This document shows, piece after piece, positions 1 to 8,516 of a stretch of DNA of 64,000 nt. The stretch's first letter is position 1; every line of letters starts with the position of its first letter. The translations under genes and the position numbers were made by a program. The notes under the pieces are model-generated. The model did no database searches. It saw only the letters and a program-made list of their open reading frames with translations, and had not been told where the DNA came from. The stretch comes from Saccharopolyspora montiporae (lineage in GTDB: Bacteria; Actinomycetota; Actinomycetes; Mycobacteriales; Pseudonocardiaceae): positions 1 through 64,000 of the forward strand of contig NZ_JADEYC010000019.1 of assembly GCF_015209505.1 (NCBI RefSeq). The letters run 5' to 3'.

Positions 1-494
1 ACCTCCCGAGCCACCCGGGTGACCTCCGCGGCGAACCCGGACAGCTGGTCGACCATCGTGTTGATCGTGCTCTTGAGCTCCAGGATCTCCCCGCGCGCGC
101 TCACGTCGATCTTCTGCGAGAGATCGCCGCGCGCCACCGCCTGCGCCACCCGGGACAGGTCGCGCACCTGGTCGGCCAGCCCGGCGACCATGCCGTCGAC
201 CGAGTCCACGAGAGTGCGCCACCCCCCTTCGGCGTCGACCAGGTCGACTCGCCCGCCCAGCCGGCCCTCCACCGTCACCTCACCGCTGAGCCGGTGCACC
301 TCGCCGGTGAGCGCGGCCAACCGCGCCCCCAGCGCGTTCACGTCGTCCTTGAGCGCGCCCAGCTCACCGTCCACGCGGGTGGTGACCTGCCGCCGGAAGT
401 CACCGGCGGCCAGCGCGGCCACCACGCGGGAGATGTCGCGCAGCGGTTCGGACAGGACCTCGTCCCGGGGTGGTTCAGCGCCCGAGCCCGGCAT
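1..494 (-). CDS. HAMP-repeat sensor histidine kinase, N-terminal part (runs off the left edge)
   Basis: The minus strand has an open frame starting at ATG 494 and running out of the window after about 164 codons. The visible part begins [18 protein letters not shown] and then shows tandem HAMP-type units: [10 protein letters not shown]...[14 protein letters not shown] and [16 protein letters not shown]...[20 protein letters not shown]. Such poly-HAMP N-termini belong to Nik1-type hybrid histidine kinases, cytoplasmic sensors without membrane helices; that name is family knowledge. The kinase domain itself lies outside the window. The start codon shares one base with the stop of the upstream response regulator (TGATG), so the two are translationally coupled and probably partners. 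Confidence 0.8.
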   Translation of the reverse strand, partial: MPGSGAEPPRDEVLSEPLRDISRVVAALAAGDFRRQVTTRVDGELGALKDDVNALGARLAALTGEVHRLSGEVTVEGRLGGRVDLVDAEGGWRTLVDSVDGMVAGLADQVRDLSRVAQAVARGDLSQKIDVSARGEILELKSTINTMVDQLSGFAAEVTRVARE

Positions 495-1150
495 CAGCGC
501 TTGTTGCGGGAGTCGCGCTCCAACCGGAGCTTGGTGGCCAGCACCGCCGCTTCGCTGCGGTGCCGCATGGACAACTTGGCCAGCATCTGCGAGACGTAGT
601 TCTTCACCGTCTTCTCCGCGAGGTGCATGCGCCCGGAGATCTCCCGGTTGGTCAGCCCGTCGCCGATGAGGTCGAGCACCTCGCGTTCGCGCGCGGTCAG
701 CTCGCGCAGCGGATCGGCCTTCTGCTGCTCCTTGCGCAGCATCTCCAGCATCGCCTCGGTGCGCCGCGGGTCGAGCAGCGCCTCGCCGGCGCCGACCTTG
801 CGGATCGCACCGACGAGCTCCTCGCTGACCACGCCCTTGAGCACGAATCCGGCGGCACCGGCCATGATCGCGTCCAGCAGCGCGTCCTGGTCGTCGAACG
901 AGGTCAGCATCAGGCAGCGCAGGCCGGGCATCCGGGACTGCAGCTCGCGGCACAGCTCCACCCCGCTGCCGTCCGGCAGGCGCACGTCCAGCACCGCCAC
1001 CTGCGGATCGGTGCTGGGCACCCGCACGAGCGCCTCGGCGGTCGAGGCCGCTTCGCCGACGAGCTGCATGTCGGGTTCGGCGCCGACCAGAGCGGCGACG
1101 CCGCGGCGGATGATGTCATGGTCGTCGACCACGAACACGCTGGTCGTCAT
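494..1150 (-). CDS. devR: DevR/DosR-like response regulator (NarL/LuxR type)
   Basis: The 218-residue product has a receiver domain (residues 1-120) and a C-terminal LuxR helix-turn-helix (from about residue 150: [18 protein letters not shown], then [16 protein letters not shown]). The acidic pair is D9/D10, the phospho-acceptor is D55 in [11 protein letters not shown], the switch Thr is T83 and the conserved Lys is K105. Spacing and many segments ([29 protein letters not shown]) closely recall mycobacterial DosR/DevR, the hypoxia/NO dormancy regulator. ATG 1150 was chosen because GGAGAGG lies just upstream and the receiver fold starts there; an upstream in-frame start at 1234 would add 28 unrelated residues. 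A -10-like TATGCT lies at 1215-1210. The following HAMP kinase gene overlaps by one base. Confidence 0.88.
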   Translation of the reverse strand: MTTSVFVVDDHDIIRRGVAALVGAEPDMQLVGEAASTAEALVRVPSTDPQVAVLDVRLPDGSGVELCRELQSRMPGLRCLMLTSFDDQDALLDAIMAGAAGFVLKGVVSEELVGAIRKVGAGEALLDPRRTEAMLEMLRKEQQKADPLRELTAREREVLDLIGDGLTNREISGRMHLAEKTVKNYVSQMLAKLSMRHRSEAAVLATKLRLERDSRNKR

Positions 1151-1250
1151 CGCACGCCTCTCCGTGCTGCGCATCGTGGTGCGCTCGGCTCCTGGCGTCA
1201 GCACCGACCAGCATAGGCAGCACCGCCCGGGCACGCCGGGCGGTGCGGGT

Positions 1251-1487
1251 TCAGTACTCGCGCATCAGCCGTTCGAAGGCGGTGTTGGCCGTCGTCCAGC
1301 CCGTCGTGATCACCTCGGCGGGCACCTCGGCGCGCGGCTGCGCGTCCACGGTGACCACGAACCCGGGCTCGGACACCCGGCGGCGCAACTGGACGAGTCG
1401 CCCACCCGTCGACCGGCCGAAGCGCTCACCGTTGGCGCCGACCTGGACATCGCCCGGGCGCAGGGCGGTGGTTGCGGATTCCTGCAT
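1251..1487 (-). CDS. Small conserved-looking hypothetical protein (78 aa)
   Basis: A 78-residue frame with good GC3 bias, starting MQESATTALRPGDVQVGANG and ending NTAFERLMREY. It has no signal peptide or membrane segment and is rich in Thr, Val and Arg, with a beta-like alternation in the middle. I do not recognise the family. It precedes the response regulator on the same strand with a 100-base gap and might be cotranscribed. Composition supports real coding; function is unknown. Confidence 0.55.
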   Translation of the reverse strand: MQESATTALRPGDVQVGANGERFGRSTGGRLVQLRRRVSEPGFVVTVDAQPRAEVPAEVITTGWTTANTAFERLMREY

Positions 1488-1544
1488 GCCTCCGTTGTAG
1501 CGCAGGACACAAGAGAGGGGCGAGCGGGTGCCCCGCGGCCGGGA

Positions 1545-1646
1545 TCAGCCGAGGTCGCCGAGCTGCGCGGGATCGCTCTCCCCTGCCAGTTCCGCCGCCA
1601 GCAACTCGGCGCCGGTGGTCTCGTCGGTGTCGTCGTCCTCGCTCAT
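1545..1646 (-). CDS. Possible acidic mini-protein (33 aa)
   Basis: A short frame from ATG 1646 encodes MSEDDDTDETTGAELLAAEL followed by about 13 further residues (AGESDPAQLGDLG). Third positions are almost all G or C, as in real genes here, and a GGGG run precedes the ATG. It is strongly acidic with one amphipathic helix-like segment. Family unknown; it could also be chance, given its length. Confidence 0.35.
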   Translation of the reverse strand: MSEDDDTDETTGAELLAAELAGESDPAQLGDLG

Positions 1647-1761
1647 GGCCCCGCATGGTGCCGCCGACCGCGCCGCCGGCGCGCGCTCGGTCCGGGTGCG
1701 CCGCGCACGGCCACCCGCACGTGCGAAGGCCCGCGGGCGCGGGGCGATGGACACTGGCGGT

Positions 1762-1977
1762 ATGTGCCGCAACATCCGAACGCTGCGCCCGCCCTACGCC
1801 GAGCAGGTGTCCGAGGACGACATGCGCGCCGCCGCGCTGCAGTACGTGCGCAAGGTCTCCGGGTTCCACACCCCGGCCGCGCACAACCGGCACGCCTTCG
1901 ACCACGCGGTCGACGACGTCGCGCACGCCACCGCCGAGCTGCTGGCGTCGCTGCAGGTACGCGGCCGGAGCGGGTGA
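1762..1977 (+). CDS. DUF2277 family protein (71 aa)
   Basis: The product starts MCRNIRTLRPPYAEQVSEDD and continues through AAALQYVRKVSGFHTPAAHN, followed by an FDHAVDDVA helix. This is the recognisable signature of the small DUF2277 proteins common in actinobacteria; their function is unknown. I place the start at ATG 1762 because the family begins MCRNIRTL and because GACACT (1750-1755) sits six bases upstream, which suggests a leaderless transcript. Longer in-frame starts upstream give low-complexity Arg/Pro extensions. Confidence 0.85.
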   Translation: MCRNIRTLRPPYAEQVSEDDMRAAALQYVRKVSGFHTPAAHNRHAFDHAVDDVAHATAELLASLQVRGRSG

Positions 1978-1997
1978 CGCGCCCGCGCACCTGCCGG

Positions 1998-2288
1998 TCA
2001 GTCCGTCGACAGCGCGATGTCCGACGGGTGCTGGGCCAGCGGCGTCACCTGGACGTCCATGTACGGGAACAGCGGGAGGTTCCACAGGATCTCGTGCAGT
2101 CGCTCGTTGTCGGCGACGTCGAAGATGCTGAGGTTGCTGTACTGGCCCGCGCAGCGCCAGATGTGCCGCCACTCGCCGGATTTCTGCAACTGCTGCGAGT
2201 ACGCCTTCTCCCGGGCGATGGTGTCCGCCTTCACCTGCGGATCCAGGTCGGCCGGGATGCGCACGTCCATGTTCACCGCGAACAGCAC
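1998..2288 (-). CDS. catC: Muconolactone delta-isomerase
   Basis: The 96-residue product matches muconolactone isomerase in length and pattern: MLFAVNMDVRIPADLDPQ at the start, then REKAYSQQLQKSGEWRHIWR and NLPLFPYMDVQVTPLAQHPS. The enzyme converts (+)-muconolactone to 3-oxoadipate enol-lactone in the catechol ortho-cleavage branch; it acts in the cytosol as an oligomer. The start is GTG 2288 with GGAGG upstream. It is the last gene of the leftward cat unit, 52 bases after catA. No pcaD-like enol-lactone hydrolase follows, so the rest of the 3-oxoadipate route must be encoded elsewhere. Confidence 0.95.
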   Translation of the reverse strand: MLFAVNMDVRIPADLDPQVKADTIAREKAYSQQLQKSGEWRHIWRCAGQYSNLSIFDVADNERLHEILWNLPLFPYMDVQVTPLAQHPSDIALSTD

Positions 2289-2340
2289 GGCGATTCCTCC
2301 GTTTCGGGTTCGTCTCGGCCGGGCGCGCGCCCGGCTGCGG

Positions 2341-3189
2341 TCAGCTCGGGTCCAGGACGAAGTCGTGCGTGGCCACGTTGCCGCCGCCGTCGGCGGAGGC
2401 GACCGGGTCCAGGATCAGCTCCGGCTTGACCGCCTGGGCGATGTCGTTGTCCACGTAGTCGCCGCCGCGGAAGTACAGCTGCGCGGTGATGAGCTGGTGG
2501 CCGGGCGCGGAGACCTTCACGTGCAGGTGGGCCGGGCGCCAGGCGTGCCAGCCCGCGGCGGAGATGAGCTTGCCGCAGGCCCCGTCCTTGGGGATCTCGT
2601 AGGGCGCGGGCTGGATCGTGGTGATCCGGAAGCGGCCGTGCTCGTCGGCGGTCACGGCGCCGCGCAGGTTCCACTCCGGCAAGCCGGGCGCGTACTGCGA
2701 GTAGAAGCCGTGGTCGTCGGCGTGCCAGATCTCGATGGTGGCGCCGGGCAGCTCCGCGCCGGAGACATCGGTGACCTGGCCCTGGAACAGCAGCGGCGTG
2801 CCCTGCTCGTCGTCGCGCATCGGCAGGGTTGCGTCCGCGGGCAGCTCCGGGGCGCCCGGCACGTAGTAGGGGCCCTCGATCGAACCCTTGCTGCCCTCGC
2901 GGTTCTCGTTGGCGACCTCCTCGACCACGTGCTCGATCCACACATCCAGGAACAGCGGCCACTCGCCGTCCGCGCCGACCTGGATCAGCCACGCCTTGAG
3001 CGCGTCGTACTCCTCGTAGGTCACCTTGTGCCTGCGGATGACGTCGTGCACGGCCTCGACGACTTCGGTGGCCAGCATGTCCACCCGCTCGGTGCTGGTG
3101 GAGGCGGCGCCACCCTTGTCCTGGAACCGCTTGGTGGCGGCCGCGCCGGAGGCCGCGGCGGTGGCGTCGTACTCGGAAAGCTGGGTCAT
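2341..3189 (-). CDS. catA: Catechol 1,2-dioxygenase
   Basis: The 282-residue product is an intradiol dioxygenase: an N-terminal helical linker (about residues 20-120) and a C-terminal beta-sandwich. Iron-ligand motifs are visible: the first Tyr in EGPYYVPGAPELP, a second Tyr in the YSQYAPGLPEW region, and the two His in WRPAHLHVKVSAPGH. It opens catechol to cis,cis-muconate using non-haem Fe(III). The start was set at ATG 3189 (MTQLSEYDATAAAS), with AGAGGAAA upstream; the 14-residue upstream extension looks non-coding. It sits between catB and catC in the same transcription unit. Confidence 0.96.
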   Translation of the reverse strand: MTQLSEYDATAAASGAAATKRFQDKGGAASTSTERVDMLATEVVEAVHDVIRRHKVTYEEYDALKAWLIQVGADGEWPLFLDVWIEHVVEEVANENREGSKGSIEGPYYVPGAPELPADATLPMRDDEQGTPLLFQGQVTDVSGAELPGATIEIWHADDHGFYSQYAPGLPEWNLRGAVTADEHGRFRITTIQPAPYEIPKDGACGKLISAAGWHAWRPAHLHVKVSAPGHQLITAQLYFRGGDYVDNDIAQAVKPELILDPVASADGGGNVATHDFVLDPS

Positions 3190-3231
3190 CGTGGTGGTTT
3201 CCTCTCGGTGCGGTCGGTTCCGGGTCGGCAA

Positions 3232-4335
3232 TCAGGTGTCCTGGCGGTAGTGCGCGAGCTTGTCCGGGTCGATCTCGACGCCGAGCCCGGATCCGGGCCG
3301 GACGAAGACCTCGCCGCCGGTGATGCGGACCGGCTCGGTGAGCAGATCATCGGACATGTCCAAGAAGTTCGACAGCTCGCCCGCCCTGTTGGAGGTGCGG
3401 CGGTAGGCCGCGCCGAAGGCCACGCTGCACGCGGTGCCGAGTTGGCCGTCGATCTGGTTGCCGATGACGACATCGGCACCCAGGCCTTCGCACTGGAACA
3501 GCACGCGCTGCGAGGCGCTGAACCCGGTGCGGGCGGTCTTGATGCTGATCGCGGTCGCCGAACCCCCGAGCAGTTCCCGGGTCACCTCCCCGGGCGTGGT
3601 AGCGCTTTCGTCGGCCACGAACGGGATCGGGCTGCGCTGCACCAGCCACCGCCTGCCGAGCACATCGTCGGCCGGGCACAGCTCCTCGGCCAGGGTCAGC
3701 CCCAGATCGGCCAGTTCGTCCAGCGCGCGCGCCGAGTCCGCCGCGCTCCAACCGCGGTTGCCGTCCACGTAGAGCTCCACGTCGTCGCCGAGACCGGCGC
3801 GCAGGGCTCGGCAGGCTTCGACGTCGAGCGTGTACGGCAGGCGACCCACCTTCACCTTGAACGTTGTGATGCCGTGCTCCTCGCGCACCCGCTGGGCATC
3901 GGCGACCATCTTGGCCGAGTCGTCGAAACCGACCATGTGCGAGACCCGCATCCGGTCGCCGTAGCCGCCGAGCAGCGCGGTCACCGGCTGGTCGAGCGCC
4001 TTGCCGATGACGTCCCACAGCGCCATGTCGATGGCGGCCTTGGCGGTGGGATTGCCGACCGTGGCGTGCATCCGGGCGTGCGCGGTCTCGCGCTCCAGCG
4101 GGCTGAGCCCGACCAGCTGCGGTTCGAAGAGGCCGCCGATGACGGCGATGATGGACTGCTGGGTCTCGCCGTAGGTGTAGGGCCGCGGCGGGGCCTCGGC
4201 GACACCGACGAGACCGTCGTCGGTGTGTACGCGCACCAAGACGTGCTCGGCAGCGTGCACCTCGCCGCTGGCGAAGCGCAGCGGCTTGCGGTACGGGATG
4301 GCGAACGGGATCGCCTCAACTCGCGTGATCTTCAC
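3232..4335 (-). CDS. catB: Muconate cycloisomerase
   Basis: A 367-residue enolase-superfamily enzyme that lactonises cis,cis-muconate to muconolactone. Visible catalytic residues: the Lys pair in TFKVKVG (K160, K162), metal ligands in YVDGNRGW (D191), AEEL (E217) and VADES (D242), and the second base K266 in ISIKTARTG. The KxK plus Lys arrangement is that of the muconate-lactonising subgroup. The start is GTG 4335, giving VKITRVEAIPFAIPYRKPL, the usual beginning of the family, and it overlaps the end of the LysR gene by 20 bases. A related dipeptide epimerase is possible in principle, but the cat context argues for catB. Confidence 0.94.
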   Translation of the reverse strand: MKITRVEAIPFAIPYRKPLRFASGEVHAAEHVLVRVHTDDGLVGVAEAPPRPYTYGETQQSIIAVIGGLFEPQLVGLSPLERETAHARMHATVGNPTAKAAIDMALWDVIGKALDQPVTALLGGYGDRMRVSHMVGFDDSAKMVADAQRVREEHGITTFKVKVGRLPYTLDVEACRALRAGLGDDVELYVDGNRGWSAADSARALDELADLGLTLAEELCPADDVLGRRWLVQRSPIPFVADESATTPGEVTRELLGGSATAISIKTARTGFSASQRVLFQCEGLGADVVIGNQIDGQLGTACSVAFGAAYRRTSNRAGELSNFLDMSDDLLTEPVRITGGEVFVRPGSGLGVEIDPDKLAHYRQDT

Positions 4336-5239
4336 CGATGTCCTCAATGTCGTCGACGAACACGTCGTTGTCCTGCAGGGTCGCCAGCAGGTTGTGCAGC
4401 ACCGCCGAGGTGCTGTCCGCGCGCCAGGCCAGCGCCAGGTCCACGCTCTCCGCGCCGCGCACCCCGACGAACCGCACGCCCTCCAGCGGCAGGGCGCGCA
4501 CCGAGCAGGGGGCCAGCGCCACGCCCAGCCCGGCTGCCACCAGCGCGACCTGCGTCGAGGCCTCGCCGACCTCGTGCGCGCAGTGCGGATGGAATCCCGC
4601 CGCTGCGCAGCTGCGCACGATCGCGTCGTTGACCACCGAGCGCAGCTCGGCCGCATACATCACGAACGGTTCGGTGCGCAGCCGGGCGAGGTCGACCTCC
4701 GCGCACTCGGCCAACGGGTGACCGTCGTTGACGACGAGCACCAGCGGCTCGCGCGCCACGACCCGGTGCTCGATGCCGGGATCGCGCACCGGTGGGCGCA
4801 GCAGCCCGGCGTCCAGCCCCTCCTGCGCCAGCGCGGTTTCCTGCGCCGAGGTGAGCATGTCGGTGTGGATCTCCAAGGCGATGCCCGGCAGCTCGCGCTG
4901 CACGATCCCGGCCAGCCGGGGCAGCGACCGGTAGGAGGCCAGCCCGGTGAGCCCGAGGCGCAGCACGCCGTTGCGGCCGTCGGCCAGCAGTTTCACCCGG
5001 CGCGCCGCGTCATCCACCGCTTTCAGGATCCGGGTCGCGTCCTCGTAGAAGACCTGCCCGGCCGGAGTGAGCGCCACGTGGCGGGTCGTGCGCGCCAGCA
5101 GTTCGGCCTGCACATCGGCTTCGAGCTGGCGGATCGCCTGGGACAGCGGCGGTTGTGCCATGTTCAGGCGCTTGGCCGCCCGGCCGAAGTGCCGGGTCTC
5201 GGCGACGGCCGCGAAATAGCGCAGGTGCCGCAGTTCCAC
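4316..5239 (-). CDS. catR: LysR-type regulator of catechol/benzoate genes (CatR-like)
   Basis: The 307-residue product has an N-terminal winged HTH (MELRHLRYFAAVAETRHFGR, then QPPLSQAIRQLEADVQAEL) and a LysR substrate-binding domain from about residue 90. CatR/CatM-type LysR proteins sense cis,cis-muconate and activate cat genes (family knowledge). Here the gene is not divergent from its cat targets: it lies directly upstream of catB on the same strand and overlaps it by 20 bases, so it is probably co-expressed with catBAC. The divergent partner is benABCD, with a T-N11-A palindrome between them. Confidence 0.87.
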   Translation of the reverse strand: MELRHLRYFAAVAETRHFGRAAKRLNMAQPPLSQAIRQLEADVQAELLARTTRHVALTPAGQVFYEDATRILKAVDDAARRVKLLADGRNGVLRLGLTGLASYRSLPRLAGIVQRELPGIALEIHTDMLTSAQETALAQEGLDAGLLRPPVRDPGIEHRVVAREPLVLVVNDGHPLAECAEVDLARLRTEPFVMYAAELRSVVNDAIVRSCAAAGFHPHCAHEVGEASTQVALVAAGLGVALAPCSVRALPLEGVRFVGVRGAESVDLALAWRADSTSAVLHNLLATLQDNDVFVDDIEDIGEDHAS

Positions 5240-5595
5240 CGCGTTGCCTCCCTCCCCGCTGCGCGGCCGTGCGTGTCACGAGGGCAGATCCGGTGTGCGG
5301 ACGGCGACCGCGATGTCGTCGGTCCCGGCAGCGTAGATCCGAAATTGAGCAGATACAAATACTCATTCGCGATCGATTCGTATTCAGTGCCTATGAATAG
5401 GGGGTCTAGGTCGATACTGGGCATTTACCGGGCGTGACCCAGAACACCTGCGTGTCAGCGTCGTTCCGAGCACGGACACCGCCGTCCGAACCGGGCGAAT
5501 CCGCCTGGCCGGCGCGGTGGTCCGGCAGTGCCGACAGCCGCCGCCGGGCCAGCGGCCCGGATGCGGGTGTCTGCGAGAACGTCGAGGAGGCACCG
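5240..5595. promoter_or_regulatory. catR-benA divergent promoter region
   Basis: This 356-base gap separates the leftward catRBAC unit from rightward benABCD. The segment 5340-5420 is markedly AT-rich in a GC-rich window, as expected of a promoter. It holds a perfect palindrome (5381-5399), a wider AATAC-N17-GTATT inverted repeat (5358-5384) and a -10-like GATACT (5413-5418) facing benA. The rest (5420-5590) shows no convincing gene. Confidence 0.7.
5381..5399. promoter_or_regulatory. Candidate LysR (CatR) operator
   Basis: TATTCAGTGCCTATGAATA is an inverted repeat (TATTCA, 7-base spacer, TGAATA). Its inner part, T5384 to A5396, fits the T-N11-A rule for LysR-type regulators. It lies about 145 bases upstream of catR and 200 bases upstream of benA, in the AT-rich part of the gap. 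Assignment to CatR is inferred from position. Confidence 0.55.
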
Positions 5596-6960
5596 ATGTC
5601 CGACACGCTGGACAACATCCGCAGCACGCTCACCGATGCGGTCGTGGAAGATCCCGAACGCGGCGTGTACCGCGCCAAGCGCAGCATCTTCACCGATGAA
5701 GAGCTCTTCGAGCTCGAAATGAAGCACATCTTCGAGGGCAACTGGATCTACCTCGCGCACGAGAGCCAGATCCCCGAGGTCGGCGACTACTTCACCACGC
5801 ACATCGGCCGCCAACCGATCGTGATCACCCGGGACAAGAACGGGCAGCTCAACGCGCTGATCAACGCCTGCAGCCACCGCGGGGCGATGCTGTGCCGCCG
5901 CAAGCGGGACAACCGCACCACGCTGACCTGCCCGTTCCACGGCTGGACGTACCGCAACGACGGCAAGCTGCTCAAGGTCAAGGATCCGCGCGGGGCCGGC
6001 TATCCCGAGCAGTTCAACACCGAGGGCTCGCACGACCTCACCAAGGTCGCCCGCTTCGAGAGCTACCGCGGATTCCTGTTCGGCAGCCTCAATCCCGACG
6101 TCACGTCGCTGACCGAACACCTGGGCGAGACGACCAAGATCATCGACATGATCGTGGACCAGTCGCCCGACGGGCTCGAAGTGCTGCGCGGCTCGTCGAC
6201 CTACGTCTTCGACGGGAACTGGAAGCTGCAGGCCGAGAACGGCGCGGACGGCTACCACGTCTCGGCCACGCACTGGAACTACGCGGCCACCACCGCCCGG
6301 CGCACCTCGGGCGAATCGGCCAACGACACCAAGAACATGGACGCCGGGACCTGGTCCAAGCAGCGCGGCGGGTTCTACTCCTTCGAGAACGGCCATCTGC
6401 TGCTGTGGACAGAATGGGCCGACCCGAGCAACCGCTCGCTCAACGAACGCCGGGACGAACTGGTCGAGCAGTTCGGGCAGGCGTGGGCCGACTGGATGAT
6501 CGGCTTCTCCCGGAACCTGTGCCTGTACCCCAACGTCTACCTGATGGACCAGTTCAGCTCGCAGATCCGCCACCTGCGGCCCATTTCGGTGGACAAGACC
6601 GAGGTCACCATCTACTGCATCGCGCCGAAGGGCGAGAGCGCCGAGGCGCGCACCAACCGCATCCGGCAGTACGAGGACTTCTTCAACGCCACCGGCATGG
6701 CCACCCCGGACGACCTGGAGGAGTTCCGCGCCTGCCAGAAGACCTACCTGGCCACGGAATCGCCGTGGAACGACCTCAGCCGCGGCGCCGTGCACCAAAT
6801 CCAGGGTCCCGACGAGGAGGCCAACAAGCTCGGCATCGAACCGATCGCCAGCGGGCAGCGCACCGAGGACGAGGGCCTCTACCCGATCCAGCACGGCTTC
6901 TGGCTGGACACCATGCACAACGCCATCGACGCGGAATCCGCCGAGCGGCGGGGAAAGTGA
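5596..6960 (+). CDS. benA: Benzoate 1,2-dioxygenase, large (alpha) subunit
   Basis: The 454-residue ring-hydroxylating oxygenase alpha subunit has a Rieske centre (C92-x-H94 and C112-x-x-H115, in [10 protein letters not shown] and TCPFHGW) and a mononuclear iron site (D218, H221, H226 in [13 protein letters not shown]). Together with benB and benC it converts benzoate to 1,6-dihydroxycyclohexa-2,4-diene-1-carboxylate. The start ATG 5596 has GGAGG six bases upstream. It leads the rightward benABCD operon. Toluate dioxygenase (XylX) is a close alternative, but the catechol genes alongside favour benzoate. Confidence 0.95.
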   Translation: MSDTLDNIRSTLTDAVVEDPERGVYRAKRSIFTDEELFELEMKHIFEGNWIYLAHESQIPEVGDYFTTHIGRQPIVITRDKNGQLNALINACSHRGAMLCRRKRDNRTTLTCPFHGWTYRNDGKLLKVKDPRGAGYPEQFNTEGSHDLTKVARFESYRGFLFGSLNPDVTSLTEHLGETTKIIDMIVDQSPDGLEVLRGSSTYVFDGNWKLQAENGADGYHVSATHWNYAATTARRTSGESANDTKNMDAGTWSKQRGGFYSFENGHLLLWTEWADPSNRSLNERRDELVEQFGQAWADWMIGFSRNLCLYPNVYLMDQFSSQIRHLRPISVDKTEVTIYCIAPKGESAEARTNRIRQYEDFFNATGMATPDDLEEFRACQKTYLATESPWNDLSRGAVHQIQGPDEEANKLGIEPIASGQRTEDEGLYPIQHGFWLDTMHNAIDAESAERRGK

Positions 6961-6970
6961 GGCTGCCGCG

Positions 6971-7477
6971 ATGACGACCGCCACCGGCACGATCAGCCTG
7001 GAGACCGTCCGCGAGTTCCTCTACCGCGAGGCCCGCTACCTGGACGACCGCGAGTTCGAGAAGTGGGTGGAGTGCTACCACCCCGACGCCGTGTTCTGGA
7101 TGCCGGCCTGGGACGACAACGACGAGCTCACCGAGGATCCGCAGAACGAGATCTCGCTGATCTACTACGCCAACCGCGGCGGCCTGGAGGACCGGGTCTT
7201 CCGCATCCGCACCGACCGCTCGGCGGCCACGAGCATGCCCGAGCCGCGCACCGGGCACAACATCACCAACGTGGAGCTGCTCGACCAGCGCGGTGCGCTC
7301 GTGGATCTGCGCTTCAACTGGTTCACGCTGTACTTCCGCTACAACACGGTGGACACCTACTTCGGAACCTCCTTCTACACCGTGGATTTCGGTGGTGACG
7401 AGCCGCTGATCCGGAACAAGAAGGTCGTGCTCAAGAACGACTACATCCACCACGTCGTGGACATCTACCACGTCTGA
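6971..7477 (+). CDS. benB: Benzoate 1,2-dioxygenase, small (beta) subunit
   Basis: The 168-residue product has the size and NTF2-like fold pattern of ring-hydroxylating dioxygenase beta subunits: an N-terminal helix pair (TVREFLYREARYLDDREFEK) followed by WVECYHPDAVFWMPAWDD and a C-terminal strand ending NDYIHHVVDIYHV. It is structural and stabilises the alpha-beta hexamer. It starts 10 bases after benA and is followed 16 bases later by benC. Confidence 0.95.
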   Translation: MTTATGTISLETVREFLYREARYLDDREFEKWVECYHPDAVFWMPAWDDNDELTEDPQNEISLIYYANRGGLEDRVFRIRTDRSAATSMPEPRTGHNITNVELLDQRGALVDLRFNWFTLYFRYNTVDTYFGTSFYTVDFGGDEPLIRNKKVVLKNDYIHHVVDIYHV

Positions 7478-7493
7478 GGGGGCGGAAACGGCG

Positions 7494-8516
7494 ATGAGCT
7501 ACACAGTTGCGCTGAGCTTCGAGGACGGGGTCACCCGCTTCGTGGACTGCAGCCCCGACGAGACGGTGGCCGAGGCGTCCTACCGCTCGCGGATCAACAT
7601 CCCGCTGGACTGCCGGGACGGCGCCTGCGGGACCTGCAAAGCGTGGTGCGCCTCGGGAACCTACGACGGCGGCGACTACATCGAGGACGCGCTCGACGAC
7701 GACGAGGCCGAGCAGGGCTACGTGCTGCCGTGCCAGATGATGCCGCACAGCGACCTCGTCCTGCAGATCACCGGCACCTCCGAGGCCGCCAAGACCGGCC
7801 CGGCCGCGCACAGCGGCGCGATCAGCGAGGTGACCCGGTACTCGCCAAGCACGGTGGGCTTCTCCGTGGAACTCGACGACCGCGACGAACTGGCGTTCCT
7901 ACCCGGTCAGTACGTCAACATCGGCGTGCCCGGGACCGATCTGGCCCGCTCGTACTCGTTCAGCAGCGGCCCGGCGGACAAGACCGTGTCGTTCCTGGTG
8001 CGCATCACCGAGGGCGGGGCGATGTCAGAGTACCTGCGCGAGTCGGCCCAGCCGGGCGACCGCCTTGAACTCACCGGACCGCTCGGCAGCTTCTACCTGC
8101 GCGACCTCACCCGCCCGGTGGTGATGTTGGCCGGCGGCACCGGACTCGCACCGATCCTGTCCATGCTCCAGCGCCTCGCCGACGGCGGTACCGGCGGGCA
8201 ACCGCTGCACCTGCTCTACGGCGTCACCACCGACCAGGACCTGGTGGAACTGGCCGCCATCGAGCAGTTCGCCGCGACAGTCCCGGGACTGACCTGGGAC
8301 TACTGCGTCGCCGACGAGTCCAGTACCGCGCCCAACAAGGGCTACGTCACCAGCCTGCTCGACGGGGACCGGCTCAACGGCGGCGATGTGGACGTGTACC
8401 TGTGCGGTCCGCCTGCGATGGTCGACGCGGTGCGCGAGCACTTCCGCACCACCGGCACCCAACCGGCGAACTTCCACTACGAGAAGTTCCAGGTCGCTGC
8501 GGAGGCCGCATCATGA
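7494..8516 (+). CDS. benC: Benzoate 1,2-dioxygenase electron-transfer component (reductase)
   Basis: The 340-residue product is a fused ferredoxin-reductase. A plant-type 2Fe-2S domain comes first (C40, C45, C48, C80; CRDGACGTCKAWC), then an FAD domain (ARSYSFSSGP) and an NAD domain (MLAGGTGLAPILSML, ending with CGPPAMVDAVREHF). It passes electrons from NADH to the Rieske centre of BenA. The ATG has GGAAACGGCG upstream. Its stop overlaps the benD start in ATGA. Confidence 0.96.
   Translation: MSYTVALSFEDGVTRFVDCSPDETVAEASYRSRINIPLDCRDGACGTCKAWCASGTYDGGDYIEDALDDDEAEQGYVLPCQMMPHSDLVLQITGTSEAAKTGPAAHSGAISEVTRYSPSTVGFSVELDDRDELAFLPGQYVNIGVPGTDLARSYSFSSGPADKTVSFLVRITEGGAMSEYLRESAQPGDRLELTGPLGSFYLRDLTRPVVMLAGGTGLAPILSMLQRLADGGTGGQPLHLLYGVTTDQDLVELAAIEQFAATVPGLTWDYCVADESSTAPNKGYVTSLLDGDRLNGGDVDVYLCGPPAMVDAVREHFRTTGTQPANFHYEKFQVAAEAAS

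Noticed and set aside
1210..1230. Start of the DevR-like gene at 1234
   Set aside because: It would add 28 residues without similarity and ignore the GGAGAGG before ATG 1150.
2017..4632. Long plus-strand frame opposite catB/catA
   Set aside because: It is the antisense shadow of catC, catA and catB, whose catalytic motifs are clear; its translation is Arg/Gly/His-rich with no family pattern.
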